A DNA stretch of 64,000 nt. It comes from Brevibacillus brevis. GTDB taxonomy: Bacteria > Bacillota > Bacilli > Brevibacillales > Brevibacillaceae. The number at the start of each line of letters is the position of its first letter. Position 1 is the first letter of the stretch. The notes under the pieces were generated by a model that searched no databases, had not been told where the DNA came from, and worked only from the letters and a program-made list of their open reading frames with translations. The position numbers and the translations under genes are program-made. The stretch lies in contig NZ_CP134050.1 in NCBI RefSeq assembly GCF_031583145.1, positions 2,865,501 through 2,929,500 on the forward strand. Direction: 5' to 3'. This document shows, one piece after another, positions 25,281-34,517 of this stretch.

Positions 25281-27074
25281 TTGATAGTGGATTATTTGCA
25301 GGTGCACTCCGCGTACCAAATGAAGGTGGTTCCAGGGAGCGAGGAGTGGACATTTCTCAGCAAGCTTTCCGGCAATGCCCAGCTATGGCGCTGGGAGGAG
25401 GGACAAACGTCTTCAGAGCAAGTCACCTTCATGCCTGACAGGGTAGTGGACTACGACCATTCTCCTTGCGGCACCAGGACGGTAATCGGAATGGACCATC
25501 TGGGGGATGAACGGCAGCAGCTCTATCTGCTGGAGGAGAGAGGAACGGCAGTTCGACCATTGACGGAATCTTTCGACCATTTCCATTACCTCGGAGGCTG
25601 GTCGCCCTGCGGGGAAAAGATCGTCTGGTCCAGCAACCGCCGCCATCCGCGCTGTTTTGACCTGTTCGTCCAACGGATAGAAACGGGGGAATACGAGGAA
25701 GTGTACCAATACGATGGACGCTGCGTGCCGCTAAGGTGGCTGGCCGATGGAAGCGGGGTCTTGTTCAGCGTCCAGGAGACCAACATCGACAACGCGCTCT
25801 ATCTTCTCGACCTCGAAACGAAGGAAGCAAAAAGGCTGCCGATCTGCTCGAAGCATGCCCGGTACCTGTCCGTGCAATTGACTCGGGAGGGTAAAGGGGG
25901 CTATCTGGTCACGGACCGCGAAGACGATACGATGGCGTTGTTCCGGTTTTCCTTCGACAGTCCAGAATTGGAGCGCCTGGCTTTTATTCCCGGATGGGAT
26001 ATCGAGGAGGCTGTACTGTCTTCCGATGAGCAGAGGATTGCCCTCTCCACCAACGAGGGCGGAATCTCGACCCTGTCTGTCCTCGACTTGCGTGACCTTT
26101 CCCTGGTGAAAGCGGAGGGACTCCCCGCCGGAGTCATACAATCTGTCGCCTGGCGAGGGGAGGATCAGCTCACGTTTACGCTCAAAAGTCCGACGATGCC
26201 GGGGGATATTTGGACCTACGCCATTCCGACACAGACTTGCGGGCAGATCACGAACATCGGGAGGTCTGAGGCGATCGAGGGTAGCCTGGTTGCTCCCGAG
26301 CTGCGGAGCTTTCAATCGTTCGACGGTCTTGAGGTGCCCTACTTTTATTATGCGAAAGGCGAGGGACGAAACCGGCCGGCAGTCGTCTACGTTCACGGCG
26401 GACCGGAAAGCCAGATCCGCGCGGAGTACCATCCTGTTTTTCAATATTTGGTGAATCAAGGCTTTATCGTGGTGGCCCCGAATGTCCGTGGCAGCATGGG
26501 ATACGGCCGCACTTACGTTACGCTTGACGACAGGCGAAAGCGGATGGATTCGGTCGCGGACTTGGCCTGGCTAGCGAAGGCATTGGCCGAACAAGAGGGG
26601 GTGGACGGGCAATCGATCGGCATCATGGGGCGCAGCTACGGAGGCTTCATGGTGCTGGCGGCCTTGACCCATTACCCGGACTTGTGGGCGGCAGGGGTGG
26701 ACATCGTCGGGATCTCACACTTCCGGACCTTCCTGGAAAATACGGGAGAGTGGCGGCGCAGGCTGCGGGAAGCGGAGTACGGATCGCTGGCCGACGACAG
26801 CGACTTTTTCGAGGAGATCGCCCCGCTCAACCATTCGGCCAAGATCAAAGCCCCATTGCTTGTTTTCCATGGCCGCAACGATACGCGAGTCCCGGTAGGC
26901 GAGGCAGAGCAGCTGGTGGCTGACATGAAGGCGAGAGGGCAGCAGGTCGAGCTGCACATCTTCGAGGATGAAGGACACATGACCGAAAGGCTTGAAAACC
27001 ACATCACGATGAACAGCAAAATCACCGCGTTTTTCTTGCGTCACCTTGCGCATTCCCAATCGGAAAAGGAGTGA
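25281..27074 (+). CDS. S9-family peptidase (prolyl oligopeptidase/acylaminoacyl peptidase type)
   Basis: A ~597-residue cytoplasmic serine peptidase. The N-terminal ~340 residues form a beta-propeller, and the C-terminal alpha/beta hydrolase domain has the nucleophile elbow GRSYGGFM, the catalytic Asp in HGRNDTRVP and the His in EDEGH. The oxyanion motif VYVHGGPES is typical. The propeller lacks clear WSPDG repeats except WSPCG. The start is uncertain: TTG at 25281 lies at the best distance from AAAGGGGG, TTG at 25275 is too close. Two bases of the stop overlap the upstream context of the next S9 gene, so the two are co-transcribed. Confidence 0.9.
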   Translation: MIVDYLQVHSAYQMKVVPGSEEWTFLSKLSGNAQLWRWEEGQTSSEQVTFMPDRVVDYDHSPCGTRTVIGMDHLGDERQQLYLLEERGTAVRPLTESFDHFHYLGGWSPCGEKIVWSSNRRHPRCFDLFVQRIETGEYEEVYQYDGRCVPLRWLADGSGVLFSVQETNIDNALYLLDLETKEAKRLPICSKHARYLSVQLTREGKGGYLVTDREDDTMALFRFSFDSPELERLAFIPGWDIEEAVLSSDEQRIALSTNEGGISTLSVLDLRDLSLVKAEGLPAGVIQSVAWRGEDQLTFTLKSPTMPGDIWTYAIPTQTCGQITNIGRSEAIEGSLVAPELRSFQSFDGLEVPYFYYAKGEGRNRPAVVYVHGGPESQIRAEYHPVFQYLVNQGFIVVAPNVRGSMGYGRTYVTLDDRRKRMDSVADLAWLAKALAEQEGVDGQSIGIMGRSYGGFMVLAALTHYPDLWAAGVDIVGISHFRTFLENTGEWRRRLREAEYGSLADDSDFFEEIAPLNHSAKIKAPLLVFHGRNDTRVPVGEAEQLVADMKARGQQVELHIFEDEGHMTERLENHITMNSKITAFFLRHLAHSQSEKE

Positions 27075-27079
27075 ACGTT

Positions 27080-29101
27080 ATGACAGGGCAAAAACGAGGC
27101 ATTACCGCAGATGATTTTTACCGGATGCGCTATGCGAGCGATCCGCAGCTGTCTCCGGACGGTACCGCAGTTGCGTATGTGCTGACGATGGTGGACGAGG
27201 AGCTTGCTTATCGGAGCCATTTGTTCATCCGATCGCTGACCGCGCAGACGTCCACGCCCTTGACCGATGGAGCTGTCCGCGACTCTGCCCCGCGCTGGTC
27301 TCCGGACGGGACCCGGATTTGCTTCGTCTCCAAGCGGTCCGGCAAATCCCAGCTCTGGCTGATCGACGTTGACGGAGGGGAGCCAAGGCAGCTGACCCGA
27401 TGCCGTACGGGAGCCACCAATCCGGTCTGGTCGCCGGATGGCAAGCGAATCGCGTTTTCCTCGCTGCTTTCCCCGGACGACTCGTTTGCGGATACGGAGG
27501 GCGATGAGAAAAAGGACGAGCCGAAAAAGGCCATCGTCGTCGGACGAATGAAGTACAAGTCGGACGATCTGGGCTACGTGTACGATGTCAACAGGCAGAT
27601 CGCAGTCGTGGATGTAGAGACAGGAGCGATCACGCCGCTTACCGAGGGAGATTACCAGCACACCGTCGGCGCCTGGTCCCCCGATGGCAAATGGCTGGCC
27701 ATCACGGCAAACCGGGTGGATGATCCGGACCTGCAGCACAGCATCGACGTTCACCTCGTGTCGGCAGACGGAGGAGAATGGAAAAAGCTGACGCGCAGCA
27801 AAGGAACGTTTTTCTTCCCGACCTGGTCCCCCGATGGCAAAAAGCTCGCGTACATCGGCAGCGAATCACCAACCCAGCTGATTGCGACACAGAAAAAGGT
27901 GTGGATGTCCGATCTGGATAGCGGCAGGCAGGATTGCATCACGGAAGGCTGGGACGTTCAGGTGGGGGACGCCACGATCGGGGATGTCCGCTCTCCTGGC
28001 CATCCGAATCCGGGAGCGGTCTGGACGGAGGACGGAGAAGGCATGTATTTTCTCGCCAGCGAGCGGGGCAGCTCGGGCATCTATCACACGACTTTGGATG
28101 GCGAGGTCACGCAGGTCGTGGGAGGGGAGCGGAATGTGTACGGCTTCACCCTGCACGAGCGCGGCCAGACGGCGGTCATCGCCGTCAGCGATCCGTTTAC
28201 GCCCGGCGACCTGTACGCGGTGAATCTTGCTACGGGCGAGGAAGTGCGCCTGACGGACGTCAATCGCGATTTGTTCGCAGAGCTCGAGCTGCCGGCTCCC
28301 ATCGGGCTGGAATACGAAGGCGAAGACGGCTTGCCTCTGCACGGCTGGCTGCTGAAGCCGGTCGGGTACGAGCCCGGCAGAAAATACCCATTGGTGCTGC
28401 AGATTCACGGCGGTCCTCACTCCATGTACGGTCATACGTTTTTCCATGAATTCCACCTGCTGGCCGCCAAAGGCTATGCGGTCCTTTATACGAACCCGCG
28501 CGGCAGCCTGGGATACGGGGAAAAATTCGTCCAGGCGTGCTGCGGCGATTACGGAGGCAACGACTATCTTGATTTGATGAGCGCGGTCAAATACGCATGC
28601 GGCCGCTTCGACTTCATCGATACGGACCGGATGGGTGTCGCCGGGGGCAGCTATGGCGGCTTCATGACGAACTGGATCGTCGGACAGACGAATGTGTTCA
28701 AGGCCGCTGTCACAGACCGGAGCATTTGCAACTGGCTCAGCTTTTACGGCGTCAGCGACATTGGCTATTATTTCGCGGAGGAAGAAATTCAGGCAAGCCC
28801 GTTTGGCAATCCGGAAAAGCTCTGGCAGCATTCGCCGATTCGCCACGTCGCAAACATCGAGACTCCCTTGTTGATCATGCATGGAGAGCAGGACCATCGC
28901 TGCCCGATCGAACAGGCCGAGCAGCTGTACATCGCATTGCAGCGCCAAGGGAAGGCGCCGGTTCGCTTCATTCGCTTCCCGGGCGCGAGCCACGAGCTGT
29001 CGCGGAGCGGGGATCCCCAGCAGCGGGTGCTGCGTCTGCAGTACACCTGCGAGTGGTTTGACACGTATTTGCTGCAGCCACAGAAAGTGGTGATGGAATA
29101 G
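27080..29101 (+). CDS. S9-family peptidase with TolB-like propeller
   Basis: A 673-residue second S9 peptidase, paralogous to the gene before it. The propeller (residues ~20-400) has five clear WSPDG-type repeats. The hydrolase domain has LQIHGGPHSMYG, nucleophile GGSYGGFMT, Asp in HGEQDHRCP and His in PGASHELS, the pattern of acylaminoacyl peptidases. The ATG at 27080 follows AAAGGAG and lies five bases after the previous stop; a GTG three codons earlier is less likely. Both enzymes should cleave short peptides or remove acylated N-terminal residues in the cytoplasm. Confidence 0.93.
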   Translation: MTGQKRGITADDFYRMRYASDPQLSPDGTAVAYVLTMVDEELAYRSHLFIRSLTAQTSTPLTDGAVRDSAPRWSPDGTRICFVSKRSGKSQLWLIDVDGGEPRQLTRCRTGATNPVWSPDGKRIAFSSLLSPDDSFADTEGDEKKDEPKKAIVVGRMKYKSDDLGYVYDVNRQIAVVDVETGAITPLTEGDYQHTVGAWSPDGKWLAITANRVDDPDLQHSIDVHLVSADGGEWKKLTRSKGTFFFPTWSPDGKKLAYIGSESPTQLIATQKKVWMSDLDSGRQDCITEGWDVQVGDATIGDVRSPGHPNPGAVWTEDGEGMYFLASERGSSGIYHTTLDGEVTQVVGGERNVYGFTLHERGQTAVIAVSDPFTPGDLYAVNLATGEEVRLTDVNRDLFAELELPAPIGLEYEGEDGLPLHGWLLKPVGYEPGRKYPLVLQIHGGPHSMYGHTFFHEFHLLAAKGYAVLYTNPRGSLGYGEKFVQACCGDYGGNDYLDLMSAVKYACGRFDFIDTDRMGVAGGSYGGFMTNWIVGQTNVFKAAVTDRSICNWLSFYGVSDIGYYFAEEEIQASPFGNPEKLWQHSPIRHVANIETPLLIMHGEQDHRCPIEQAEQLYIALQRQGKAPVRFIRFPGASHELSRSGDPQQRVLRLQYTCEWFDTYLLQPQKVVME

Positions 29102-29127
29102 GAACGGCATGCCCGTTCCTTTTTTTG
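29101..29127 (+). terminator. terminator after tandem S9 genes
   Basis: GGAACGG (29101-29107) pairs with CCGTTCC (29113-29119), followed by eight T. Confidence 0.85.
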
Positions 29128-29156
29128 CACACTTTATATCCGAGTTTTCCGATTGG

Positions 29157-29186
29157 TTGACAACGATTCCAATGCGCATTTATGAG
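29157..29186 (+). promoter_or_regulatory. probable sigma-A promoter of the M20/peptide-transport operon
   Basis: TTGACA at 29157-29162 is a consensus -35, followed 18 bases later by TATGAG. Between this and the start codon is an AT-rich leader containing the 12-bp palindrome ATTCAATTGAAT at 29236-29247, which could be a regulator site. Confidence 0.4.
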
Positions 29187-29316
29187 GGCTGAAAACGTTT
29201 TCATAATAGAATTTCAATTCAGAATAGATAGAAAAATTCAATTGAATCTATATCTGATTATCCGTATACTCAAAATATGGATCCAAAACCACGATTTTGA
29301 TGATGGGGGAGTGCAG

Positions 29317-30525
29317 ATGTTGAAGGATTGGTTCGTCCAATTGGAGTCGATGTACGAGCAGATGGTGGAGTGGAGAAGGCATTTACACCAATATCCGGAG
29401 CTTTCGTTTCAAGAGGTGGAGACGCCCAAGATGATTGCCGGCATTTTGGAGAGCTACGGCGTGGAAGTGAAGACCGGGATCGGCGGAAGAGGCGTGGTCG
29501 GCACCATAAGGGGCGCTAAGCCCGGAAAGACGATTGCCTTGCGGGCGGACTTCGATGCGCTCCCGATTCCAGACGAAAAGGACGTCCCCTATAAGTCGAA
29601 GGTGCCTGGCGTCATGCACGCTTGCGGACATGACGGACATACGGCCACCTTGCTGGCAGTGGCCAAGGTCCTCTGCGACAATCGGGAGAAGCTCTCAGGC
29701 AACGTAGTCCTCTTGCATCAGCACGCGGAAGAGTTGTCCCCAGGCGGTGCGATCGGGATGATTGCCGATGGCTGCCTCGATGGCGTAGATGTCGTATTTG
29801 GCACCCACCTGACTTCACAGGCGCCAACAGGGACGTACCTGTATGCCAAAGGCTACGCGATGGCAGCCGCGGATTCGTTTGAGATCAAGATTCAGGGGAA
29901 AGGCGGACACGGAGCCTCTCCGCATGAAACCATAGACGCTGTGGCGATCGGGGCACAGCTCGTCAACCAGCTGCAATACATCGTCAGCAGGCAGATCAAT
30001 CCGCAAAAGGCTGCTGTCCTGTCGGTCGGCTCGTTCCATGCGGGCAATGCGGGAAATGTCATTGCGGACTCCGCCGTTTTGAAAGGGACTGTGCGCTCGT
30101 TCGACGAGAACGTCCGACAGCACATGGAGCGTGAAGTGGCCAGCATCGTCAGCGGGATCAGCCAGGCGCTGCATGCGGATTGCCAATTGAACTATCAGGC
30201 CGGCTATCCCGCCGTCTACAATCATCCCGCGGAGACCGATACATTCATCGAGATTGTCAAAGGCTTTGCAGAGGACTCGCACGTGGTGGAAATGACGCCG
30301 ATCATGGGCAGCGAAGACTTCGCCTACTATTTGCAAGAAAAGCCCGGCATGTTCTTTTTCACCGGAGCGCGCAACGAGGAAATCGGAGCGAAATACCCCC
30401 ATCATCATCCTTTGTTCGATTTCGACGAGCGTGCGATGGTGCATGCAGCGAAAGCACTGGTTGCACTCGTCTACCATTACGCCGTGGAAAAAGAAGCGGA
30501 GCCTGCTCTGGAAAAGACGGTCTGA
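29317..30525 (+). CDS. M20-family amidohydrolase (N-acyl-amino acid hydrolase type)
   Basis: A 402-residue metal-dependent hydrolase of the M20D amidohydrolase group (hippurate hydrolase, IAA-amino acid hydrolase, N-acetyl-diaminopimelate deacetylase relatives). Metal and catalytic segments seen are HACGHDGHTA, HAEELSPGG with the catalytic Glu pair, GTHL, and the C-terminal HHHPLFDFDE. The dimerisation lid (GGHGASPHETIDAV) is present. The ATG at 29317 follows GGGGGAG; upstream in-frame codons run through an AT-rich leader. It opens an eight-gene operon with a peptide transporter and two more M20 enzymes. It is a close paralogue of the last gene of the operon. Confidence 0.92.
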   Translation: MLKDWFVQLESMYEQMVEWRRHLHQYPELSFQEVETPKMIAGILESYGVEVKTGIGGRGVVGTIRGAKPGKTIALRADFDALPIPDEKDVPYKSKVPGVMHACGHDGHTATLLAVAKVLCDNREKLSGNVVLLHQHAEELSPGGAIGMIADGCLDGVDVVFGTHLTSQAPTGTYLYAKGYAMAAADSFEIKIQGKGGHGASPHETIDAVAIGAQLVNQLQYIVSRQINPQKAAVLSVGSFHAGNAGNVIADSAVLKGTVRSFDENVRQHMEREVASIVSGISQALHADCQLNYQAGYPAVYNHPAETDTFIEIVKGFAEDSHVVEMTPIMGSEDFAYYLQEKPGMFFFTGARNEEIGAKYPHHHPLFDFDERAMVHAAKALVALVYHYAVEKEAEPALEKTV

Positions 30526-30563
30526 CTATTCGGAACAATTCGACAACGATGGAGGTGTGTGGC

Positions 30564-31586
30564 TTGGAAAACAACTTTCTGGAAGTAGACAAGCTCCAGA
30601 CGGCGTTCCGAACGGACAAAGGCGAGGTCATCTCCGTCGAGGAAGTGAGCTTTCAGCTGAAGCCCGGCGAGACGATCGGGATCGTAGGCGAATCCGGCTG
30701 CGGCAAGAGCGTGACATCCCTGTCCCTCATGCGGCTGCTCGGGAGCTCGGGGTACATCAAGAAGGGCACGATTATGTTTAACGGGAAAGACTTGACGAAG
30801 CTGACGGAAGCCGAGATGAGGCAGATTCGGGGAAATGAAATCTCCATGATCTTCCAGGAACCGATGACGTCGCTCAATCCGGTTTTCACGATCGGCAACC
30901 AAATGCTGGAGCTGATCAATCTGCACCTCAAGCTCCCGGCCAGAGAGGCGAGAGCCTATGCGATCGAGATGCTGGCGCGGGTGGGAATCCCCCGGGCGTC
31001 GGAAATCATTGACGAATACCCGCACAAGCTGTCGGGAGGGATGCGGCAGCGGGTCATGATCGCGATGGCGCTGTCCTGCAAGCCCAAGCTGTTGATCGCG
31101 GACGAGCCTACGACCGCGCTCGACGTCACCATTCAGGCGCAAATCCTGGAGCTGATGAAAAAACTGCGCCAGGAGTCGAACACGGCGATTATGATCATCT
31201 CCCACGACCTCGGGGTTATTGCGGAAATGGCGGACAAGGTCCTGGTCATGTACGCCGGCCAGGTCGTAGAAGAAGCGGATGTATTCACCTTGTTTGACGA
31301 CCCGAAGCATCCCTACACCAAAGGGCTCATGGAATCCATTCCCCATCTCGAGCACGACAGCCAGGAGCGGTTGTTTTCCATCCCGGGAACGGTGCCGACG
31401 ATTCACCAGATGCCAAAGGGGTGCCGTTTCCATACCCGCTGCCAGTTTGCCACAGAAAAATGCGCCCACGAAAAACCAGCCCTGCTCCCTGCGAACCCGC
31501 ACTCAGGCCACCGCGTACGCTGCTGGCTGCATACGGATGACCAGCGCGAAGCTCCAATGCCGTCCAAGGCGGAGGTGATCGCATGA
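30564..31586 (+). CDS. peptide ABC transporter ATPase, DppD/OppD type (second system)
   Basis: A 340-residue ATP-binding subunit with Walker A GESGCGKS, signature LSGGMRQR, Walker B LLIADEPTTALD and switch ISHDLGV. The C-terminal CRFHTRCQFATEKC block is present. The start is TTG at 30564, eight bases after GGAGG; the longer open frame runs back into the amidohydrolase gene. Its stop overlaps the next start (ATGA). Confidence 0.93.
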   Translation: MENNFLEVDKLQTAFRTDKGEVISVEEVSFQLKPGETIGIVGESGCGKSVTSLSLMRLLGSSGYIKKGTIMFNGKDLTKLTEAEMRQIRGNEISMIFQEPMTSLNPVFTIGNQMLELINLHLKLPAREARAYAIEMLARVGIPRASEIIDEYPHKLSGGMRQRVMIAMALSCKPKLLIADEPTTALDVTIQAQILELMKKLRQESNTAIMIISHDLGVIAEMADKVLVMYAGQVVEEADVFTLFDDPKHPYTKGLMESIPHLEHDSQERLFSIPGTVPTIHQMPKGCRFHTRCQFATEKCAHEKPALLPANPHSGHRVRCWLHTDDQREAPMPSKAEVIA

Positions 31587-32572
31587 GTGCCCCTGTCCAG
31601 GAAGTAGCGACTCCCTTGTTGGAGGTTCAAAACCTGAAAAAATACTTCCCCATCAAAAAAGGAATTATCTCTCGCACCGTCGGTCAGGTAAAAGCGGTCG
31701 ACGGGCTCGACTTGAAAATTTTCCAGGGAGAGACGATTTCGTTGGTCGGGGAGTCGGGCTGCGGCAAGTCGACGACGGGTAGAGCCATCGTCCAGCTCGA
31801 TCCGCAGACGGAAGGCAAGGTCATCTTCGAAGGCAAAGAGCTGTCCAACCTGTCGACAGCGGAGCTGCGCAAAGTGCGGACGGACCTGCAGATTATCTTT
31901 CAGGATCCATATTCGTCCCTAAACCCGAGAAAGCGCATCGGGGATCTGCTTGCCGAACCGCTTCTCGCGCACAAACTGGCCGACAAGAGCGAGGTCAGCC
32001 GAAAAGTGGATGACATCCTGGAAATTGTCGGACTGGCCAAGTATCACAAAAGCCGCTATCCTCATGAATTTTCCGGAGGACAACGGCAGCGAATCGGAAT
32101 CGCCCGGGCACTGATCCTGCAGCCCAAGCTGATTGTGTGCGACGAGCCGGTCTCTGCCCTCGACGTCTCGATTCAGGCCCAAGTGCTCAATCTGCTCAAA
32201 GACTTGCAAAAGGAATTCCAGCTCACCTACTTGTTCATTGCGCACGGATTGGGGGTCGTCAAGTACATCAGCGATCGCATCGCAGTCATGTACCTCGGCA
32301 AGATCGTGGAGCTCGCCAAGACCGAAGACCTCTTTCAAAATCCGCGCCATCCATACACCCAGGCGCTGCTCCATGCCTATCCCATTCCCAATCCGCATCT
32401 TCGCAACCGAGAGCGGATCGTCATGGAGGGCGATGTGCCGAATCCGGCCAATCCGCCCAAAGGGTGCAGCTTCCACGCGCGTTGCCCGCTGGCCCAGGAC
32501 ATTTGCCGCCAGCAGGCACCAGTCTTGCAAGGCGACCGTCATACGGTAGCCTGCCACTTTCCATTAGGCTGA
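31583..32572 (+). CDS. peptide ABC transporter ATPase, DppF/OppF type (second system)
   Basis: A 329-residue ATPase overlapping the previous gene by four bases. Walker A is GESGCGKST, signature FSGGQRQRIGIARAL, Walker B LIVCDEPVSALDVS. The switch region reads FIAHGLGVV, so the usual Asp after the switch His is Gly; the catalytic His is kept. The C-terminal CSFHARCPLAQDIC block is present. It should pair with the preceding ATPase. Confidence 0.93.
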   Translation: MSAPVQEVATPLLEVQNLKKYFPIKKGIISRTVGQVKAVDGLDLKIFQGETISLVGESGCGKSTTGRAIVQLDPQTEGKVIFEGKELSNLSTAELRKVRTDLQIIFQDPYSSLNPRKRIGDLLAEPLLAHKLADKSEVSRKVDDILEIVGLAKYHKSRYPHEFSGGQRQRIGIARALILQPKLIVCDEPVSALDVSIQAQVLNLLKDLQKEFQLTYLFIAHGLGVVKYISDRIAVMYLGKIVELAKTEDLFQNPRHPYTQALLHAYPIPNPHLRNRERIVMEGDVPNPANPPKGCSFHARCPLAQDICRQQAPVLQGDRHTVACHFPLG

Positions 32573-32592
32573 CAGAAAGGAGAGAGGACCCC

Positions 32593-33543
32593 ATGTTTCC
32601 GTATATCATCAGACGGCTGTTGATCGCCATTCCTGTTCTCCTCGGTGTTACCGTGTTCAGCTTTCTCATCGTGAATCTGGCGCCGGGCAATCCCGTGGAA
32701 ATGTTCGTCAATCCGGATATATCGCAAGCGGATATCGAGTTGAAAAAGGAAGCGCTGGGCCTGAACGATCCCATCTACGTCCAGTACTTCCGCTGGCTGG
32801 GCAATTTGGTACAGGGCGACTTTGGATTTTCGTATTCCACCTATGAACCGGTCCTCAGTATGGTCGCCCAGCGCATCGGCCCGACGCTGCTGCTGATGGG
32901 AACGGCCTTGATCGTGGCGTATCTTTTTGCCATTCCCATCGGTGTCCTGAGCGCGACCAGGCAGTATTCCTGGCTGGATTACCTGTCGACTTCCGCCTCC
33001 TTTCTCGGGATATCCATCCCGCACTTCTTTCTGGGGCTGGGGTTCATCTACATTTTCGCGGTGCAGTTGCACGTGCTTCCGACAGGCGGCATGAATACGC
33101 TCGGCAGCGACGAAGGATTCGCCGATACCTTCAAGCATCTGATCTTGCCCGCTCTGGTGCTCGCAGCTGGAATCGCCGGGAGAATGGTGCGCTATGTGCG
33201 CTCCAGCATGTTGGATATCCTGGGGCAGGATTACCTGCGAACCGCACGCTCCAAAGGATTGCGCGAATTTTTCGTCATCAACAAGCACGCGTTTCGCAAT
33301 GCCTTGATTCCCATTATTACCGTCATCGGGATCGACGTTTCCGTGTTGATCGGAGGAGCGGTCGTGACCGAGCAGATTTTCCAATGGCCGGGACTTGGCC
33401 AGCTGACGATTCAATCGATTGGCTCCCGGGATTATCCGACTTTGATGGCGATCAATTTCCTGGCGGCGATCGCCGTCCTGACTTCCAATTTGCTCGCCGA
33501 CATTTTCTATTCGGTAGCGGACCCGCGGATCAAATATGACTAA
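32593..33543 (+). CDS. peptide ABC transporter permease, DppB/OppB type (second system)
   Basis: A 316-residue permease with six helices, the N-terminal YIIRRLLIAIPVLLGVTVFSF segment, the EAA loop DYLRTARSKGL and the DPRIKYD terminus shared with the first DppB-type protein at 8.1 kb. The ATG at 32593 follows AAAGGAGAGAGGA, 20 bases after the ATPase gene. Confidence 0.94.
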   Translation: MFPYIIRRLLIAIPVLLGVTVFSFLIVNLAPGNPVEMFVNPDISQADIELKKEALGLNDPIYVQYFRWLGNLVQGDFGFSYSTYEPVLSMVAQRIGPTLLLMGTALIVAYLFAIPIGVLSATRQYSWLDYLSTSASFLGISIPHFFLGLGFIYIFAVQLHVLPTGGMNTLGSDEGFADTFKHLILPALVLAAGIAGRMVRYVRSSMLDILGQDYLRTARSKGLREFFVINKHAFRNALIPIITVIGIDVSVLIGGAVVTEQIFQWPGLGQLTIQSIGSRDYPTLMAINFLAAIAVLTSNLLADIFYSVADPRIKYD

Positions 33544-33564
33544 CGTTGGAAGGGGGGAGTATCC

Positions 33565-34479
33565 TTGTCGATGGTCAATGTAAAGACGGAGCATGACATC
33601 CCGCTCGTCAATCAGGAGGTGCAACTCGGAGCAGAGGAAAGCTACATCCGCATGATCGTCAAGCGGTTCCTCAAGCATAGGCTCGCCGTCCTCGGCCTGA
33701 TCGTGTTTGGCTTGATCATTCTGTCGGCGATCCTCGCGCCGCTGATCTCTCCCAGCGATCCGTATGCCATCTCCGGTGAATTCGCCGCGAAGCCTTCCGA
33801 TGCCCATTTGCTGGGGACCGATCAGGTCGGACGCGATCTCCTGAGCCGCCTGATCTATGCATCCCGCGTGTCGCTGTCCGTGGGAGTCGGAGCGGTGGCG
33901 ATCTACGTGGTCATCGGTACAGTCCTGGGCGCGATGGCGGGCTATTTTGGCAAATGGGTGGACATGGTCATCATGCGGATCACAGACGTGTTCATGTCGT
34001 TTCCGTACCTCATGGTCATCCTCGTGCTGGTAAGCATCATGGGCCCGAGCCTGTTCAACATCGTCGTTGTTTTGGGACTGTTGGGGTGGCCCTCCATCGC
34101 GCGTATCGTCCGGGGCAGCGTCCTGTCCATCAAGGAGATGGACTACATCAAAGCGGGGATCGCGCTTGGCTATTCCACGCCCAAGATCGTCTTCCAGCAC
34201 ATTTTGCCGAACTGCCTGGCTCCGATTTTGGTCAACGCGACGTTCGGAATCGCTCAGGCCATCATCATGGAAGCTTCTCTCAGCTTTCTCGGGATGGGTG
34301 TTCAGCCTCCTACGGCGAGCTGGGGAAATATGCTGACCGAGGCGCAATCTCTGACCGTTTTGTCTTCGCAACCTTGGCTCTGGATCCCGCCAGGCCTGAT
34401 GATCCTGCTCGCAGTCCTCTCCATCAACTTCATGGGGGACGGCTTGCGGGATGCGATGGATCCAAAGAGCCTGAAGTAA
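33565..34479 (+). CDS. peptide ABC transporter permease, DppC/OppC type (second system)
   Basis: A 304-residue permease with OppC_N region (residues ~28-80), the GTDQVGRDLLSRLIYA motif, the EAA loop DYIKAGIALGYS and the GDGLRDAMDP terminus. The start is TTG at 33565, placed just after GGAAGGGGGGAG; ATG two codons later is the alternative. The EAA loop has Gly-Ile where Ala-Arg is usual. Confidence 0.93.
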   Translation: MSMVNVKTEHDIPLVNQEVQLGAEESYIRMIVKRFLKHRLAVLGLIVFGLIILSAILAPLISPSDPYAISGEFAAKPSDAHLLGTDQVGRDLLSRLIYASRVSLSVGVGAVAIYVVIGTVLGAMAGYFGKWVDMVIMRITDVFMSFPYLMVILVLVSIMGPSLFNIVVVLGLLGWPSIARIVRGSVLSIKEMDYIKAGIALGYSTPKIVFQHILPNCLAPILVNATFGIAQAIIMEASLSFLGMGVQPPTASWGNMLTEAQSLTVLSSQPWLWIPPGLMILLAVLSINFMGDGLRDAMDPKSLK

Positions 34480-34517
34480 ATAAGGTTGGTCAGCAACGAA
34501 AAAAAGGGGGTCTCTCG

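Noticed and set aside
27866..29179. 437-codon minus-strand frame
   Set aside because: Fully antisense to the second S9 peptidase, with no motif and low-complexity Arg/Ala/His content.
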